DNA from: Streptomyces diastatochromogenes
GTDB taxonomy: Bacteria > Actinomycetota > Actinomycetes > Streptomycetales > Streptomycetaceae
Direction: 5' to 3'
NCBI RefSeq assembly: GCF_002242805.1
Contig: NZ_MCGQ01000035.1
Span: 1-64,000, forward strand
Length of the DNA: 64,000 nt
In this document: piece after piece, positions 1 to 8,368 of the stretch
Layout: every line of letters starts with the position of its first letter
Numbering within the stretch: the first letter of the stretch is position 1
The notes under the pieces: model-generated
The model's database searches: none
The model's input: the letters and a program-made list of their open reading frames with translations, nothing else
Told to the model about the DNA's origin: nothing
Translations under genes and position numbers: made by a program

Positions 1-91
1 CCTGCACAGTCACCCTCCACACCCGCCCCCGCACCCCTGCCGGACGCTCCAGGCCCCGCCCCCTGCCGCGAAGAAAATCCTGTCCGAATCA

Positions 92-120
92 TTGACGCAC
101 CTCCGGCCCCTCCGTAACTT
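92..120 (+). promoter_or_regulatory. Promoter of the sugar-uptake/lyase-like cluster
   Basis: A -35 hexamer TTGACG (92-97) and a -10 hexamer TAACTT (115-120) are separated by 17 nt, a good vegetative-sigma match. Transcription would begin near 127, just ahead of the binding-protein gene. The first 90 bases of the window hold no gene or repeat that I can recognise. Assignment is by eye. Confidence 0.6.
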
Positions 121-128
121 GTGCCAGC

Positions 129-151
129 AAGCGCTTACTTGAAACGATTCA
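129..151. promoter_or_regulatory. LacI/GalR-type operator pair at the transcription start
   Basis: Two short palindromes lie just downstream of the -10 box: AAGCGCTT (129-136) and TGAAACGATTCA (140-151). The second is palindromic apart from its centre and carries the central CG typical of LacI-family operators. Their position on the initial transcribed region suggests a sugar-responsive LacI-family repressor. No such regulator gene is in the window; it may lie upstream. Confidence 0.55.
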
Positions 152-188
152 TGACGGCGGCGACGACGCTGCGGGGAGGGGCCCGACC

Positions 189-1475
189 GTGGGAACCAGC
201 AAGAATCTTGAGAGGCGTACGGTCCTGAAGGCGGCCGGGGCCTCCGCTGCCGCACTCGGGCTTGCGGCGACGACCGGCTGTGGCGGCGAAAGCGGTTCCG
301 GGGACGGGACGGTGACGATCCGTTACTCGTGGTGGGGTGCCGAGGAGCGGGCCAAGAAGATCAACCAGACGATCACGCTCTTCGAGAAGAAGTACCCGAA
401 GATCAAGGTCAAGACCGACTTTCAGACGTATCAATCGTTCTGGGAGAAGTTCCAGACGCAGGCGGCCGGCGGAAATCCCCCGGACGTTTTCCAGAACGCC
501 GTCACATTTCTTCGGAAGTACGACAAGCGCGGAATTCTTCTCGACCTCAAGTCCCAGGTGCAGGCAGGCAATCTGAGCCTGGATCACTTCCGCGCGGGCG
601 TCACGAAGGTCGGCGAGGTCGACGGCAAGCAGCTCGGCGTTCCCGTCGGTTCCAACACCATGGCGCTCGTCATCGACAAGAAGCTCTTCCAGAAGGCGGG
701 CGTCGAGCCGCAGCAGGGCTGGACCTGGGACGAGTACTTCAAGGCCCTGAAGACCATCCACGACAAGACGAAGATCGCCGGCGACACCGGTTACTTCGCC
801 ATCATGTACCTGTACGACCTCTACCTCCGCCAGAACGGCAAGGCCTTCTTCACCAAGGACGGACTCGGTTTCGACAAGGCCGATCTGACGGAGTGGTGGA
901 CGGACGGCTACAACCGCATCAAGGCCGGCATCGTCACTGACCCGAAGGTCGTCCAGCAGGACATGCCCAAGTCCTCCCTCTCCGCCGGCCACGGCGCCTC
1001 GGAGTTCACCTGGGACAACTTCACCGTCCGCTACTCCGCGGAGGGCGACAGCACCTACGGCCTCGCCCCGATCCCCACCACCGACGGCAAGAACACCGGC
1101 CAGTACCTCGCCTCCCTGATGCTCAGCGCCTCCGCCCGCACCTCCCACCCCAAGGAAGTCGCCCAGTTCATCAACTTCATGGTCCACGACCCGGAGGTCG
1201 GCAGGATCATGGGCTACGACCGCGGCATCCTCGCGAGCACCGAGCAGTACGAGGCCTTCAAGCCGACCGACACGGTGAACAAGGAGATCGCGCAGTACGA
1301 GGAGGACACTGCCAAGTCCGGCGTCCTCGGCACGATCACCCCGCACCCGTCCGGTGCCGACACCATCGAGGCCGCCTTCCTGCGCCTCGGCGGCGACCTC
1401 GGACAGGGCAAGACCAAGGTCGCGGACGCGGTGAAGCAGTTCTTCACCGAGTCCGAGGCCGCCTTCCAGGCCTGA
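189..1475 (+). CDS. Sugar ABC transporter substrate-binding lipoprotein
   Basis: Extracellular solute-binding protein of the family-1 sugar type, 428 aa. The GTG start is preceded by a purine-rich ribosome site near 172-180. The N-terminus carries a twin-arginine motif (R9 R10, RRTVLK), a hydrophobic stretch and a lipobox ending at Cys31, so it should be Tat-exported and lipid-anchored. It would capture an oligosaccharide and pass it to the two permeases that follow, the first overlapping by one base. Gene context resembles Bacillus YesO. The ligand cannot be read from the sequence; a pectic or rhamnose/uronate-containing sugar is inferred from the lyase-like gene downstream. Confidence 0.9.
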   Translation: MGTSKNLERRTVLKAAGASAAALGLAATTGCGGESGSGDGTVTIRYSWWGAEERAKKINQTITLFEKKYPKIKVKTDFQTYQSFWEKFQTQAAGGNPPDVFQNAVTFLRKYDKRGILLDLKSQVQAGNLSLDHFRAGVTKVGEVDGKQLGVPVGSNTMALVIDKKLFQKAGVEPQQGWTWDEYFKALKTIHDKTKIAGDTGYFAIMYLYDLYLRQNGKAFFTKDGLGFDKADLTEWWTDGYNRIKAGIVTDPKVVQQDMPKSSLSAGHGASEFTWDNFTVRYSAEGDSTYGLAPIPTTDGKNTGQYLASLMLSASARTSHPKEVAQFINFMVHDPEVGRIMGYDRGILASTEQYEAFKPTDTVNKEIAQYEEDTAKSGVLGTITPHPSGADTIEAAFLRLGGDLGQGKTKVADAVKQFFTESEAAFQA

Positions 1476-2446
1476 TGGGACGTGCCGTGACGCTCGTCAA
1501 GGACTCCGTGCCCGCCTCCCGCACGGCACGCCCGGCCGCCCGCGCCACCGCGGGGCGGCCGGGCCGCCGCCGGGAGAACCTCGCCGGCTACCTCTTCATG
1601 TCCCCGTGGATCGCCGGCTTCCTGCTGCTGACCGCGGGCCCGATGGTGGCCTCGCTGTACTTCGCGTTCACCGACTACAACCTCTTCAACACCCCGAAGT
1701 GGGTCGGGTTCGACAACTTCACCAAGATGTTCGACGACCCGCGCTGGCAGAAGTCGGTCGAGGTGACGGCCAAGTACGTCGTCATCGGCACCCCGCTGAA
1801 ACTGCTGCTCGCCCTCGGTGTCGCCCTGCTCCTCGCGCAGAGCCGCCGCGGCCAGGCCTTCTACCGGGCCGCCTTCTACGCCCCCTCGCTCATCGGCGCG
1901 AGCGTCTCGATCGGCTTCGTCTGGCGTTCGCTCTTCTCCGACGACGCGGTCGTGGACCGTACCCAGACCTTCCTCGGCTTCCACGTCGGCGGCTGGGTCG
2001 GCAACGCCGACTGGGTGCTGTACTGCCTGGTCGCGCTGACCGTCTGGCAGTTCGGGGCGCCCATGGTCATCTTCCTGGCCGGGCTCAAGCAGGTGCCCCG
2101 GGAGCTGTACGAGGCCGCCGAGATGGACGGCGCGGGACCCTTCCGGAGGTTCTGGAACATCACCCTGCCGATGATCTCCCCGGTGCTCTTCTTCAACGTG
2201 CTCCTGGAGACCATCCACTCCTTCCAGATCTTCGGCTCCGCCTACGTCGTCTCCAACACCTACTGCGGTCCGGCCGACGCCACGCTCGTCTACACCTGCT
2301 ACCTGTACCAGCAGGGCTTCAAGAACTCCCAGATGGGCTTCGCCTCCGCCATGGCCTGGATGCTGCTGCTCGCCGTGGCCCTGGTGACGGCCGTCCTCTT
2401 CTGGTCCCAGAAGAAGTGGGTGCACTACGAGGAGGACGCCCGATGA
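1475..2446 (+). CDS. Sugar ABC transporter permease (MalF/YesP type)
   Basis: Integral membrane permease, 323 aa, of the binding-protein-dependent transport family. The ATG overlaps the stop of the binding-protein gene (TGATG). An Arg/Ala-rich cytoplasmic N-terminus of about 45 residues is followed by roughly six membrane segments. The EAA loop that docks the ATPase is visible as EAAEMDGAG...LP. It pairs with the next permease. No ATPase gene accompanies the cluster, so a shared ATPase such as MsiK, known to serve several Streptomyces sugar importers, is the likely energiser (inference). Confidence 0.92.
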   Translation: MGRAVTLVKDSVPASRTARPAARATAGRPGRRRENLAGYLFMSPWIAGFLLLTAGPMVASLYFAFTDYNLFNTPKWVGFDNFTKMFDDPRWQKSVEVTAKYVVIGTPLKLLLALGVALLLAQSRRGQAFYRAAFYAPSLIGASVSIGFVWRSLFSDDAVVDRTQTFLGFHVGGWVGNADWVLYCLVALTVWQFGAPMVIFLAGLKQVPRELYEAAEMDGAGPFRRFWNITLPMISPVLFFNVLLETIHSFQIFGSAYVVSNTYCGPADATLVYTCYLYQQGFKNSQMGFASAMAWMLLLAVALVTAVLFWSQKKWVHYEEDAR

Positions 2447-3315
2447 GCGCGATCACCACGAAGGCCACGGGAGTGGGCCGCAGGCGCAGCGGCTCCCTCG
2501 CCTGGCATCTCGGCGCCCTGCTGATCCTCGCCGTCATCCTCTACCCGGTCGTCTGGGTCATCGGGGCCTCGTTCAAGCCGAGCAAGGACATCATCAACAG
2601 CCTCACGCTGTTCCCGTCCCACCCGGTCCTCGGCAACTTCAAGGGCCTCGCCGACGGCATCGCCGACATCTCGATCTGGACCTTCTTCCAGAACTCCCTC
2701 GTCTACGCGCTCGGCGCCGTCGTAGGCGTCCTGATCTCCTGCTCGCTGACCGCGTACGCCTTCGCGCGCATCAGGTTCGCCGGGCGCAACCTGCTGTTCT
2801 CGCTCATGATCGGCACGCTGCTGCTGCCGTACCACGTGCTGCTCATCCCGCAGTACGTGATGTTCCAGAAGCTGGGCTGGATCAACAGCTACGCCCCGCT
2901 GCTGATCGGCAAGTACCTCGCCACCGAGGCCTTCTTCGTCTTCCTCATGGTGCAGTTCATGCGCAACCTGCCCCGCGAGCTGGACGAGGCCGCGCGGCTC
3001 GACGGCTGCGGGCATCTGCGCATCTACTGGTCGATCGTGCTGCCGCTGTGCCGGCCCGCGCTGATCACCAGCGCGATCTTCACCTTCATCAACGCCTGGA
3101 ACGACTTCATGGGCCCGCTGATCTACCTCAACGAGCCCGGCAAGTACACCGTCTCCCTCGGCCTGATGATGTTCCGCGACTCCGACGGCGTGGCCGCCAA
3201 CTACGGCGGCATGATCGCCATGTCCCTGGTCGCGCTGCTGCCGGTGCTGCTGTTCTTCCTCGCCTTCCAGCGCTACCTGATCGACGGCATGGCGACCTCC
3301 GGACTGAAGGGCTGA
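2443..3315 (+). CDS. Sugar ABC transporter permease (MalG/YesQ type)
   Basis: Second permease, 290 aa, starting at an ATG that overlaps the previous stop by four bases (ATGA), implying translational coupling. It has about six membrane segments and the EAA loop ELDEAARLDGCG. The frame is open far upstream, but the overlap start and the N-terminal MSAITTKATG sequence before the first membrane segment fit the family. It forms the channel with the preceding permease. Confidence 0.92.
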   Translation: MSAITTKATGVGRRRSGSLAWHLGALLILAVILYPVVWVIGASFKPSKDIINSLTLFPSHPVLGNFKGLADGIADISIWTFFQNSLVYALGAVVGVLISCSLTAYAFARIRFAGRNLLFSLMIGTLLLPYHVLLIPQYVMFQKLGWINSYAPLLIGKYLATEAFFVFLMVQFMRNLPRELDEAARLDGCGHLRIYWSIVLPLCRPALITSAIFTFINAWNDFMGPLIYLNEPGKYTVSLGLMMFRDSDGVAANYGGMIAMSLVALLPVLLFFLAFQRYLIDGMATSGLKG

Positions 3316-3325
3316 GGCGGGGACC

Positions 3326-3916
3326 ATGGCGGAAGCGCGCGTGAAGCCACGCAGGGAGTCCGTGTTCGCCGAGCGGTTCGGGGTCTTCGCCGAGTGTCTG
3401 CTCACCGGTGTGTGGATCGTGGTGGCCTCCCTCGGAGTCGTCACCTACCCGGCCGCCTTCGCCGCCGGCGCCCGGCATCTGCGCCGGCGTACGGCTCACG
3501 AGGGGGGCGGCTGGCGGGATTTCGCGGCCGACTTCCGGGGCGCGTCGCGCGGCGGCTGGGCCGTCGGGGTCGGCGGCTGGATCGCGGTGGCGCTCGCCTG
3601 GGTGGACGTCCAGGCCGTGCGCGCCGGGCTGCCCGGCGGGCCGCTCGTCGGTGCCGTGGGCCTGTTCGCGCTGCTCGGGCTCGCCGTGGCCGGGCTGCGC
3701 GCGGCGGCCGTGTGGACCCCGGGGAGCCGCTGGCGCGCCCTGCTCGCCGAGGCCGGCCGCCGTACGGTCCTCGACCCCGCCGGATCCTTCCTGCTCGTCG
3801 GCGGAGCGGTCCTGACCTGCTGCTCCGCTCTGCTCATCGCACCGCTGGCGGTCCCCGTGCTCGGGGCCGTAGCGGCGGCGGCCGTCGCCGTGGAGGAGCG
3901 GTACCGGCGCCGCTGA
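3326..3916 (+). CDS. YesL/DUF624-like membrane protein
   Basis: A 196-aa membrane protein with about four hydrophobic segments. The first, after FAECLLTGVWIVVASLG, has the look of the YesL (DUF624) family, whose members sit next to sugar ABC transporters in many Gram-positive bacteria; their function is unknown. It lies ten bases after the second permease and ahead of the lyase-like gene, so it is probably co-transcribed. The family assignment rests on sequence character and context and is moderately secure. Confidence 0.7.
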   Translation: MAEARVKPRRESVFAERFGVFAECLLTGVWIVVASLGVVTYPAAFAAGARHLRRRTAHEGGGWRDFAADFRGASRGGWAVGVGGWIAVALAWVDVQAVRAGLPGGPLVGAVGLFALLGLAVAGLRAAAVWTPGSRWRALLAEAGRRTVLDPAGSFLLVGGAVLTCCSALLIAPLAVPVLGAVAAAAVAVEERYRRR

Positions 3917-4007
3917 GCCGGCGGTGCCCCCGGCCAAGGCCGGCGCCCTGGGTGCCGCGCCTCTCTCTGTCATGCCCCTGACCAGCCATCGTACGGAAGG
4001 AAAGGCC

Positions 4008-6746
4008 ATGTCCCCCATCCCCCGCAGGTCCCTTCTCAAGGCCGCCGCCGTCGCCGGAGCCGCCGCCCAGTTCAGCTGGGCACTGGGGGCGAGCGACGCG
4101 CAGGCCGCGCCCGCGGACGCGGCAGGCGACGCCGACCCGGTGACCCTGGACTGGCTGGAGGACGGCGGCCTCGGCGCCGCGCCCGGCTCCACCGTCGGCG
4201 TGCCCTGGCCGATGGGCACCTACCAGGAGGACCAGACCTTCGCGCTCACGGACGCCGACGGCAAGGACGTCCCCGTACAGACCTGGCCGCTCGCCTACTG
4301 GCCCGACGGCTCCCTCAAGTGGACGGCGCACGCCGTCGGTTCGGGCTCCGGCAAGCTCACCCTCACGGCCGGCACCCCCAAGGCCCCCGACAAGAAGGTC
4401 ACCGTCGACCGCAGCGGCGGCACCATCGACGTCTCCACCGGTGTCATCACCGCGAAGATCGGCAAGAACGGCTCGACCCTCATCAAGTCGGTCACCCGGG
4501 GGTCGACCGAGATCGCCAGGAACGGCCGGCTCGTGCTCGTCCGGCAGCCCGAGGTCGAGGACGAGGACCAGGGCACGGTCAAGACCGAGCGCTTCGACGG
4601 CGCGATCGACGAGGTCACCGTCGAACAGGACGGCCCGGTCCGCGCGGTGGTCCGCATCGACGGCAAGCACCGCAAGGGCGCCCGCAGTTGGCTGCCGTTC
4701 TCGATCCGGCTCTACTTCTACGCCGGTTCCGAGTCCTTCCGCATGGTGCACACCATCACGTACGACGGCACGCTGGAACCCGGCAAGGCCAGTGGCGACT
4801 TCATCCGCGGGCTCGGCGTACGGTTCGCCGTGCCCCTGCGGGACGCGGCCTACGACCGGCACATCCGCATCGGCGGCGAGGGCACCGGCCTGCTGCGGGA
4901 GGCCGTACAGGGCATCACCGGGCTGCGCCGCGACCCCGGTGCCGCCGTCCAGGCCGCCCAGTACGCGGGCCGGAAGCTGCCCGACCCGTCCACCTGGGAC
5001 CAGCGGGTCACCACCCGGCTGCAGTACATCCCGCACTGGGGCGACTACACCCTCTCCCAGCTCTCCGCCGACGGCTTCACCCTGCGCAAGCGCACCAAGA
5101 AGGGCTACGGCTGGATCACGGCCGGCGGCGGGGGGCGGGCCTCCGGCTTCGGCTACGTCGGCGGCGCGAGCGGCGGTTTCTCCTTCGGCCTGAGGGACTT
5201 CTGGGAGAAGTTCCCCGCGCAGCTCGACATCCGTGACGCCCACACCGACGAGGCCACCGTCACCCTGTGGCTCTGGTCCCCCGAGGCACAGCCCATGGAC
5301 CTGCGCTTCTACCACGACGGCATGGGCCAGGACACTTACGCCGAGCAGCTCGAAGGCCTCAACATCACCTACGAGGACTACGAGCCGGAGTTCGGCACCC
5401 CCTACGGCATCGCCCGCACCTCCGAACTCCTCTTCTGGGCCAACGAGTCGACGCCCGCGGCCGAGACCCTCGCCGACCAGGTCACGGCCGTCCGCACGCT
5501 GCCGCAGCTCGCCGCCCCGCCCAGGCAGCTCATCAAGGCCAAGGTCTTCGGCCCCGGCCTGTTCTCCGAGCCGGACCGCTCCACCGCCGCCAAGGCGAAG
5601 ATCGAGGACCACCTCGACTTCCTCTTCACCTACTACAAGGACCAGGTGGAGATGCGCCGTTGGTACGGCTTCTGGGACTACGGCGACATCATGCACACCT
5701 ACGACTCGGCCCGGCACGTGTGGCGGTACGACATCGGCGGCTACGCCTGGGACAACTCCGAGCTGTCGCCGGACCTGTGGCTCTGGTACGCGTACCTCAG
5801 AAGCGGCCGCTCCGACATCTTCCGCTTCGCCGAGGCGATGACCCGGCACACCGGCGAGGTCGACGTCTACCACCTCGGCCAGTGGGCGGGCCTCGGCACC
5901 CGGCACGGCGTGCAGCACTTCGCCGACAGCGCCAAGCAGCAGCGCATCGCCAACACCACGTACCGGCGCTTCTACTACTTCCTCACGGCCGACGAACGCG
6001 TCGGTGACCTCATGCGGGCCAACGTCGACTCCGACGAGACGTTCCTCGTCCTCGACCCGCAGCGCAAGGTCCGCACCGACCCGTACACCCCCGACCCGCA
6101 CGCCCTGTCGATCGGCTTCGGCACCGACTGGAGCGGCCTGGTGTCGGCGTGGCTGACGGAGTGGGAGCGCAAGGGCCCCAAATGGGAGAAGGCCAAGGCC
6201 CGGGTCCTGTCCACCATGGAGACCATCGCGGCCCAGCCCAACGGCTTCGTCCAGGGCAGCGGCCTGTACGACATCGACACCGGCAGGTTCGCCGTCGCCG
6301 ACAAGCCGGCGGTCGCGGTCTCCCACCTCTCCGCCGTCTTCGGCCTCAACGAGCTGTGCGCCGAGCTGATCCACCTGGTCGACCTGCCGAAGTTCAAGGA
6401 CGCCTACCTCGACTACTGCCGCTACTTCAACGCCACCAAGGCCGAACAGGCAGCCCGCTACGGCAGCAACTTCGGCACCCTGCTGCTCTTCCAGGGCCAC
6501 TCGCGCCTGGACGCCTACGCCGCCGTACAGACCGGTGACGCAGCCCTCGCCAAGCGCGCCTGGACCAAGTTCTACAGCTCCGACGGCTACACCGAGTCCT
6601 CGCCGTGGAAGACCGAGAAGCTGACCGGACCGGCCACCCTGGTCGAAGGGAGCGAGGCGAGCTGGGTGTCGACCAACGACACCGCGCTGTACGGCCTCGC
6701 CGCCATCGAGAACCTGGCCCTGCTCGGCGACAAGATGCCGAGCTGA
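4008..6746 (+). CDS. Secreted exo-rhamnogalacturonan lyase-like (PcRGLX/YetA) protein
   Basis: A 912-aa exported protein. The chosen ATG follows a GGAAGGAAAGG site; an upstream in-frame GTG at 3924 would bury the signal peptide. The N-terminus has a Tat motif (PRRSLLK) and a likely cleavage after AQA near residue 31. The following region (about residues 45-110) with its PLAYWPDGS element resembles the N-terminal barrel of PcRGLX/YetA proteins, and the rest fits the lyase-like scaffold. The characterised fungal member removes units from rhamnogalacturonan by beta-elimination; B. subtilis YetA lies in the rhamnogalacturonan locus. Catalytic residues were not verified. It probably releases the sugar imported by the preceding transporter (inference). 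Confidence 0.75.
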   Translation: MSPIPRRSLLKAAAVAGAAAQFSWALGASDAQAAPADAAGDADPVTLDWLEDGGLGAAPGSTVGVPWPMGTYQEDQTFALTDADGKDVPVQTWPLAYWPDGSLKWTAHAVGSGSGKLTLTAGTPKAPDKKVTVDRSGGTIDVSTGVITAKIGKNGSTLIKSVTRGSTEIARNGRLVLVRQPEVEDEDQGTVKTERFDGAIDEVTVEQDGPVRAVVRIDGKHRKGARSWLPFSIRLYFYAGSESFRMVHTITYDGTLEPGKASGDFIRGLGVRFAVPLRDAAYDRHIRIGGEGTGLLREAVQGITGLRRDPGAAVQAAQYAGRKLPDPSTWDQRVTTRLQYIPHWGDYTLSQLSADGFTLRKRTKKGYGWITAGGGGRASGFGYVGGASGGFSFGLRDFWEKFPAQLDIRDAHTDEATVTLWLWSPEAQPMDLRFYHDGMGQDTYAEQLEGLNITYEDYEPEFGTPYGIARTSELLFWANESTPAAETLADQVTAVRTLPQLAAPPRQLIKAKVFGPGLFSEPDRSTAAKAKIEDHLDFLFTYYKDQVEMRRWYGFWDYGDIMHTYDSARHVWRYDIGGYAWDNSELSPDLWLWYAYLRSGRSDIFRFAEAMTRHTGEVDVYHLGQWAGLGTRHGVQHFADSAKQQRIANTTYRRFYYFLTADERVGDLMRANVDSDETFLVLDPQRKVRTDPYTPDPHALSIGFGTDWSGLVSAWLTEWERKGPKWEKAKARVLSTMETIAAQPNGFVQGSGLYDIDTGRFAVADKPAVAVSHLSAVFGLNELCAELIHLVDLPKFKDAYLDYCRYFNATKAEQAARYGSNFGTLLLFQGHSRLDAYAAVQTGDAALAKRAWTKFYSSDGYTESSPWKTEKLTGPATLVEGSEASWVSTNDTALYGLAAIENLALLGDKMPS

Positions 6747-6753
6747 CCGCGCT

Positions 6754-6792
6754 GGGGGAGCGCCGTCGCACGGGCGGCGGCGCTCGTCCCCC
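6754..6792 (+). terminator. Hairpin terminator after the lyase-like gene
   Basis: GGGGGAGCGCCG (6754-6765) pairs with a right arm at 6778-6792 interrupted by a two-base bulge. There is no U tract, as is common in Streptomyces. It closes the sugar-uptake cluster. Confidence 0.6.
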
Positions 6793-6821
6793 GAGTGTGG
6801 TCCGCGTCACGGCGAGGCACA

Positions 6822-6837
6822 TGAGTACGCGTACTCA
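6822..6837. promoter_or_regulatory. Perfect 16-bp palindrome upstream of the SRPBCC gene
   Basis: TGAGTACGCGTACTCA is a perfect inverted repeat 32 bp ahead of the SRPBCC start codon. Its position suits an operator for a dimeric regulator. A related but imperfect form (GAGGACGCGCGTACTCA) lies upstream of aroC near 49846-49862. The cognate regulator is unknown. Confidence 0.5.
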
Positions 6838-6869
6838 GATCACCGCGCCCACCAGGGCAGACTCTGCCC

Positions 6870-7316
6870 ATGGACTGGACCCACTACCGCTTCCGCAGCC
6901 TGTGGTCCCTGCCGGCCCCGCCGGCCGCCGTGTTCGCGGTGCTGGAGCGGCCCGAGGACTATCCCGACTGGTGGCCGCAGGTACGGGCGGTGACCCGGCT
7001 CGACGACGGCACCGGCGTCATCACCATCCGCTCCCTGCTGCCGTACGCCATGACCTTCACCGCCCGCGAGACACGCCACGACCCGGCCGCCGGCATCCTG
7101 GAGATCGCCGTGTCCGGAGACATCGAGGGCTGGGCCCGCTGGACGGTCACCGCCGAAGGCGCCGGCACGCTGGCCCGCTACGACCAGGTCGTGGACGTCA
7201 CCAAGCCGCTGCTCAGACGGCTGGCCGTGCCGGGACGTCCCGTCTTCCGCGCCAACCACCGGCTGATGATGAGGGCCGGGCGGCGCGGACTGCTGCGCCA
7301 CCTGGAAGCGGTTTGA
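6870..7316 (+). CDS. SRPBCC-family (START-like, polyketide cyclase type) protein
   Basis: A 148-aa cytoplasmic protein. The opening pattern (WSLPAPPAAVFAVLERPEDYPDWWP in separate blocks) is characteristic of SRPBCC/polyketide cyclase-dehydrase proteins, which hold hydrophobic ligands in a helix-grip fold. There is no signal peptide or membrane segment. It stands alone between the terminator of the lyase-like cluster and a tRNA gene, with a palindromic operator candidate upstream. No biosynthetic genes are nearby, so no substrate can be proposed. The ATG is the first in frame after the palindrome. Confidence 0.8.
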   Translation: MDWTHYRFRSLWSLPAPPAAVFAVLERPEDYPDWWPQVRAVTRLDDGTGVITIRSLLPYAMTFTARETRHDPAAGILEIAVSGDIEGWARWTVTAEGAGTLARYDQVVDVTKPLLRRLAVPGRPVFRANHRLMMRAGRRGLLRHLEAV

Positions 7317-7342
7317 AGTAACACCGCAGGGGCCTGTATTGT
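7313..7342 (+). promoter_or_regulatory. Promoter of tRNA-Val
   Basis: TTGAAG (7313-7318) and TATTGT (7337-7342) are spaced by 18 nt and end 13 nt before the mature tRNA. The -35 box overlaps the last codons of the SRPBCC gene. Confidence 0.6.
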
Positions 7343-7355
7343 TCAGTGCGTTCCC

Positions 7356-7427
7356 GGGCGATTAGCTCAGTGGGAGAGCGCTTCGTTCACACCGAAGAGG
7401 TCACTGGTTCGAACCCAGTATCGCCCA
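7356..7427 (+). tRNA. tRNA-Val (anticodon CAC)
   Basis: A 72-nt cloverleaf. The acceptor stem is GGGCGAT/ATCGCCC, the D stem GCTC/GAGC, the anticodon stem CTTCG/CGAAG with loop TTCACAC (anticodon CAC), and the T arm ACTGG-TTCGAAC-CCAGT. The discriminator is A. The genome continues with CC and then G, so the terminal CCA is not fully encoded. It decodes GUG, a frequent valine codon in GC-rich genomes. Confidence 0.95.
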
Positions 7428-7432
7428 CCGGG

Positions 7433-7468
7433 AAAGAGCCGGTCCGCATCAGCGGACCGGCTCTTTTT
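7433..7468. terminator. Strong terminator after tRNA-Val, probably bidirectional
   Basis: A perfect 15-bp stem, AAAGAGCCGGTCCGC with its complement around a four-base loop ATCA, runs into TTTTT on the plus strand. The left arm also gives a short U run for the converging exonuclease gene, whose stop codon lies at 7475. Confidence 0.9.
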
Positions 7469-7474
7469 GCGCGG

Positions 7475-8200
7475 CTACGCCGCCGCGGGCAACTCCGGCC
7501 TGAGCGGCCAGTCCGTGCTCACCGTCTCCTCCGAGCCGCTGCGCGCGAACCACGCCTGAAGACCGCGGGCCTGCGCCGCGTGCCAGGTGGCCTGGAGCGT
7601 GTGCAGCTCGGCAGGGGTCAGACGCTCCAGCCGGGTCGCGAAACGGCGGCCCACGGCACGTACGACGTCCAGCGCGGCCAGCGCGTCCGCCGCCGCGTCA
7701 TGCGCGCCCTCCAGCGTCACGCCGTAGTGCGCGCACAGGTCGGTCAGCGTGCGCCGGCCCTTGCGGTAGCGGTCCAGGTGCTTGTCCAGGACCCGCGGAT
7801 CCAGCACATGCAGCGTGCTCGCCTCGAACCAGCGGTCGAGCGAGGAGGCGCGGTGCCGGCGCAACTCCCGGTCCAGCAGCGTGAGATCGAACGGCGCGTT
7901 CATCACCACCAGCGGGCGCCCCATCGCCGCGTGCTCCGCCAACTGCTCGGCTATCTCGAACATCACCGGCGCCGGCCAGCGGCCGTTGTGCTGCAGGTGT
8001 TCGTCCGTCAGACCGTGCACCGCCGTCGCCGCCTCCGGCACCGACACCCCCGGGTTCACCAGCCAACGGGTGATCCGGGGCCGGGTACCCGGCGCGTCCT
8101 GGACGACGACGGCGGCCGACACGATCCGGTCGGTCTCGACGTCCACGCCCGTCGTCTCCGTGTCGAAGGCCGCCAGCGGCCCCTCGTACCAGGTCGTCAT
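7475..8200 (-). CDS. DnaQ-like 3'-5' exonuclease (DEDDh)
   Basis: A 241-aa exonuclease of the DNA polymerase III epsilon superfamily. The three Exo motifs are visible: FDTETTG at residues 12-18, a motif II NAPFD near residue 101, and HDAAAD (motif III, DEDDh type) near 168. These supply the metal-binding acidic residues and the catalytic histidine. It is a stand-alone exonuclease, not fused to polymerase, and probably trims or repairs DNA. The C-terminal 60 residues after the domain are of unknown role. The gene converges on tRNA-Val and diverges from the DUF4365 gene. Confidence 0.88.
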   Translation of the reverse strand: MTTWYEGPLAAFDTETTGVDVETDRIVSAAVVVQDAPGTRPRITRWLVNPGVSVPEAATAVHGLTDEHLQHNGRWPAPVMFEIAEQLAEHAAMGRPLVVMNAPFDLTLLDRELRRHRASSLDRWFEASTLHVLDPRVLDKHLDRYRKGRRTLTDLCAHYGVTLEGAHDAAADALAALDVVRAVGRRFATRLERLTPAELHTLQATWHAAQARGLQAWFARSGSEETVSTDWPLRPELPAAA

Positions 8201-8368
8201 CTGAACCCAACTCCTCGTTCACCCAGCGCAGATGACGTTCCGTCTTCTGCCCGTTTGGTGATACCCGGGCCGTTTGCGCCGTACGCCGGGAGGAGACAAC
8301 AGGAGTACGGGTCTTTGCAGTTCAGCGGCCCGGCACGGGGAAACTCTTGGCTTGGAAGGCTGTTGGTC

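Noticed and set aside
3834..6500. Long open frame on the minus strand across the lyase-like gene
   Set aside because: GC-rich Streptomyces genes leave antisense frames open; the translation is a Gly/Val/Arg-rich composition without motifs, and the plus-strand frame has a Tat signal and a recognisable family pattern.
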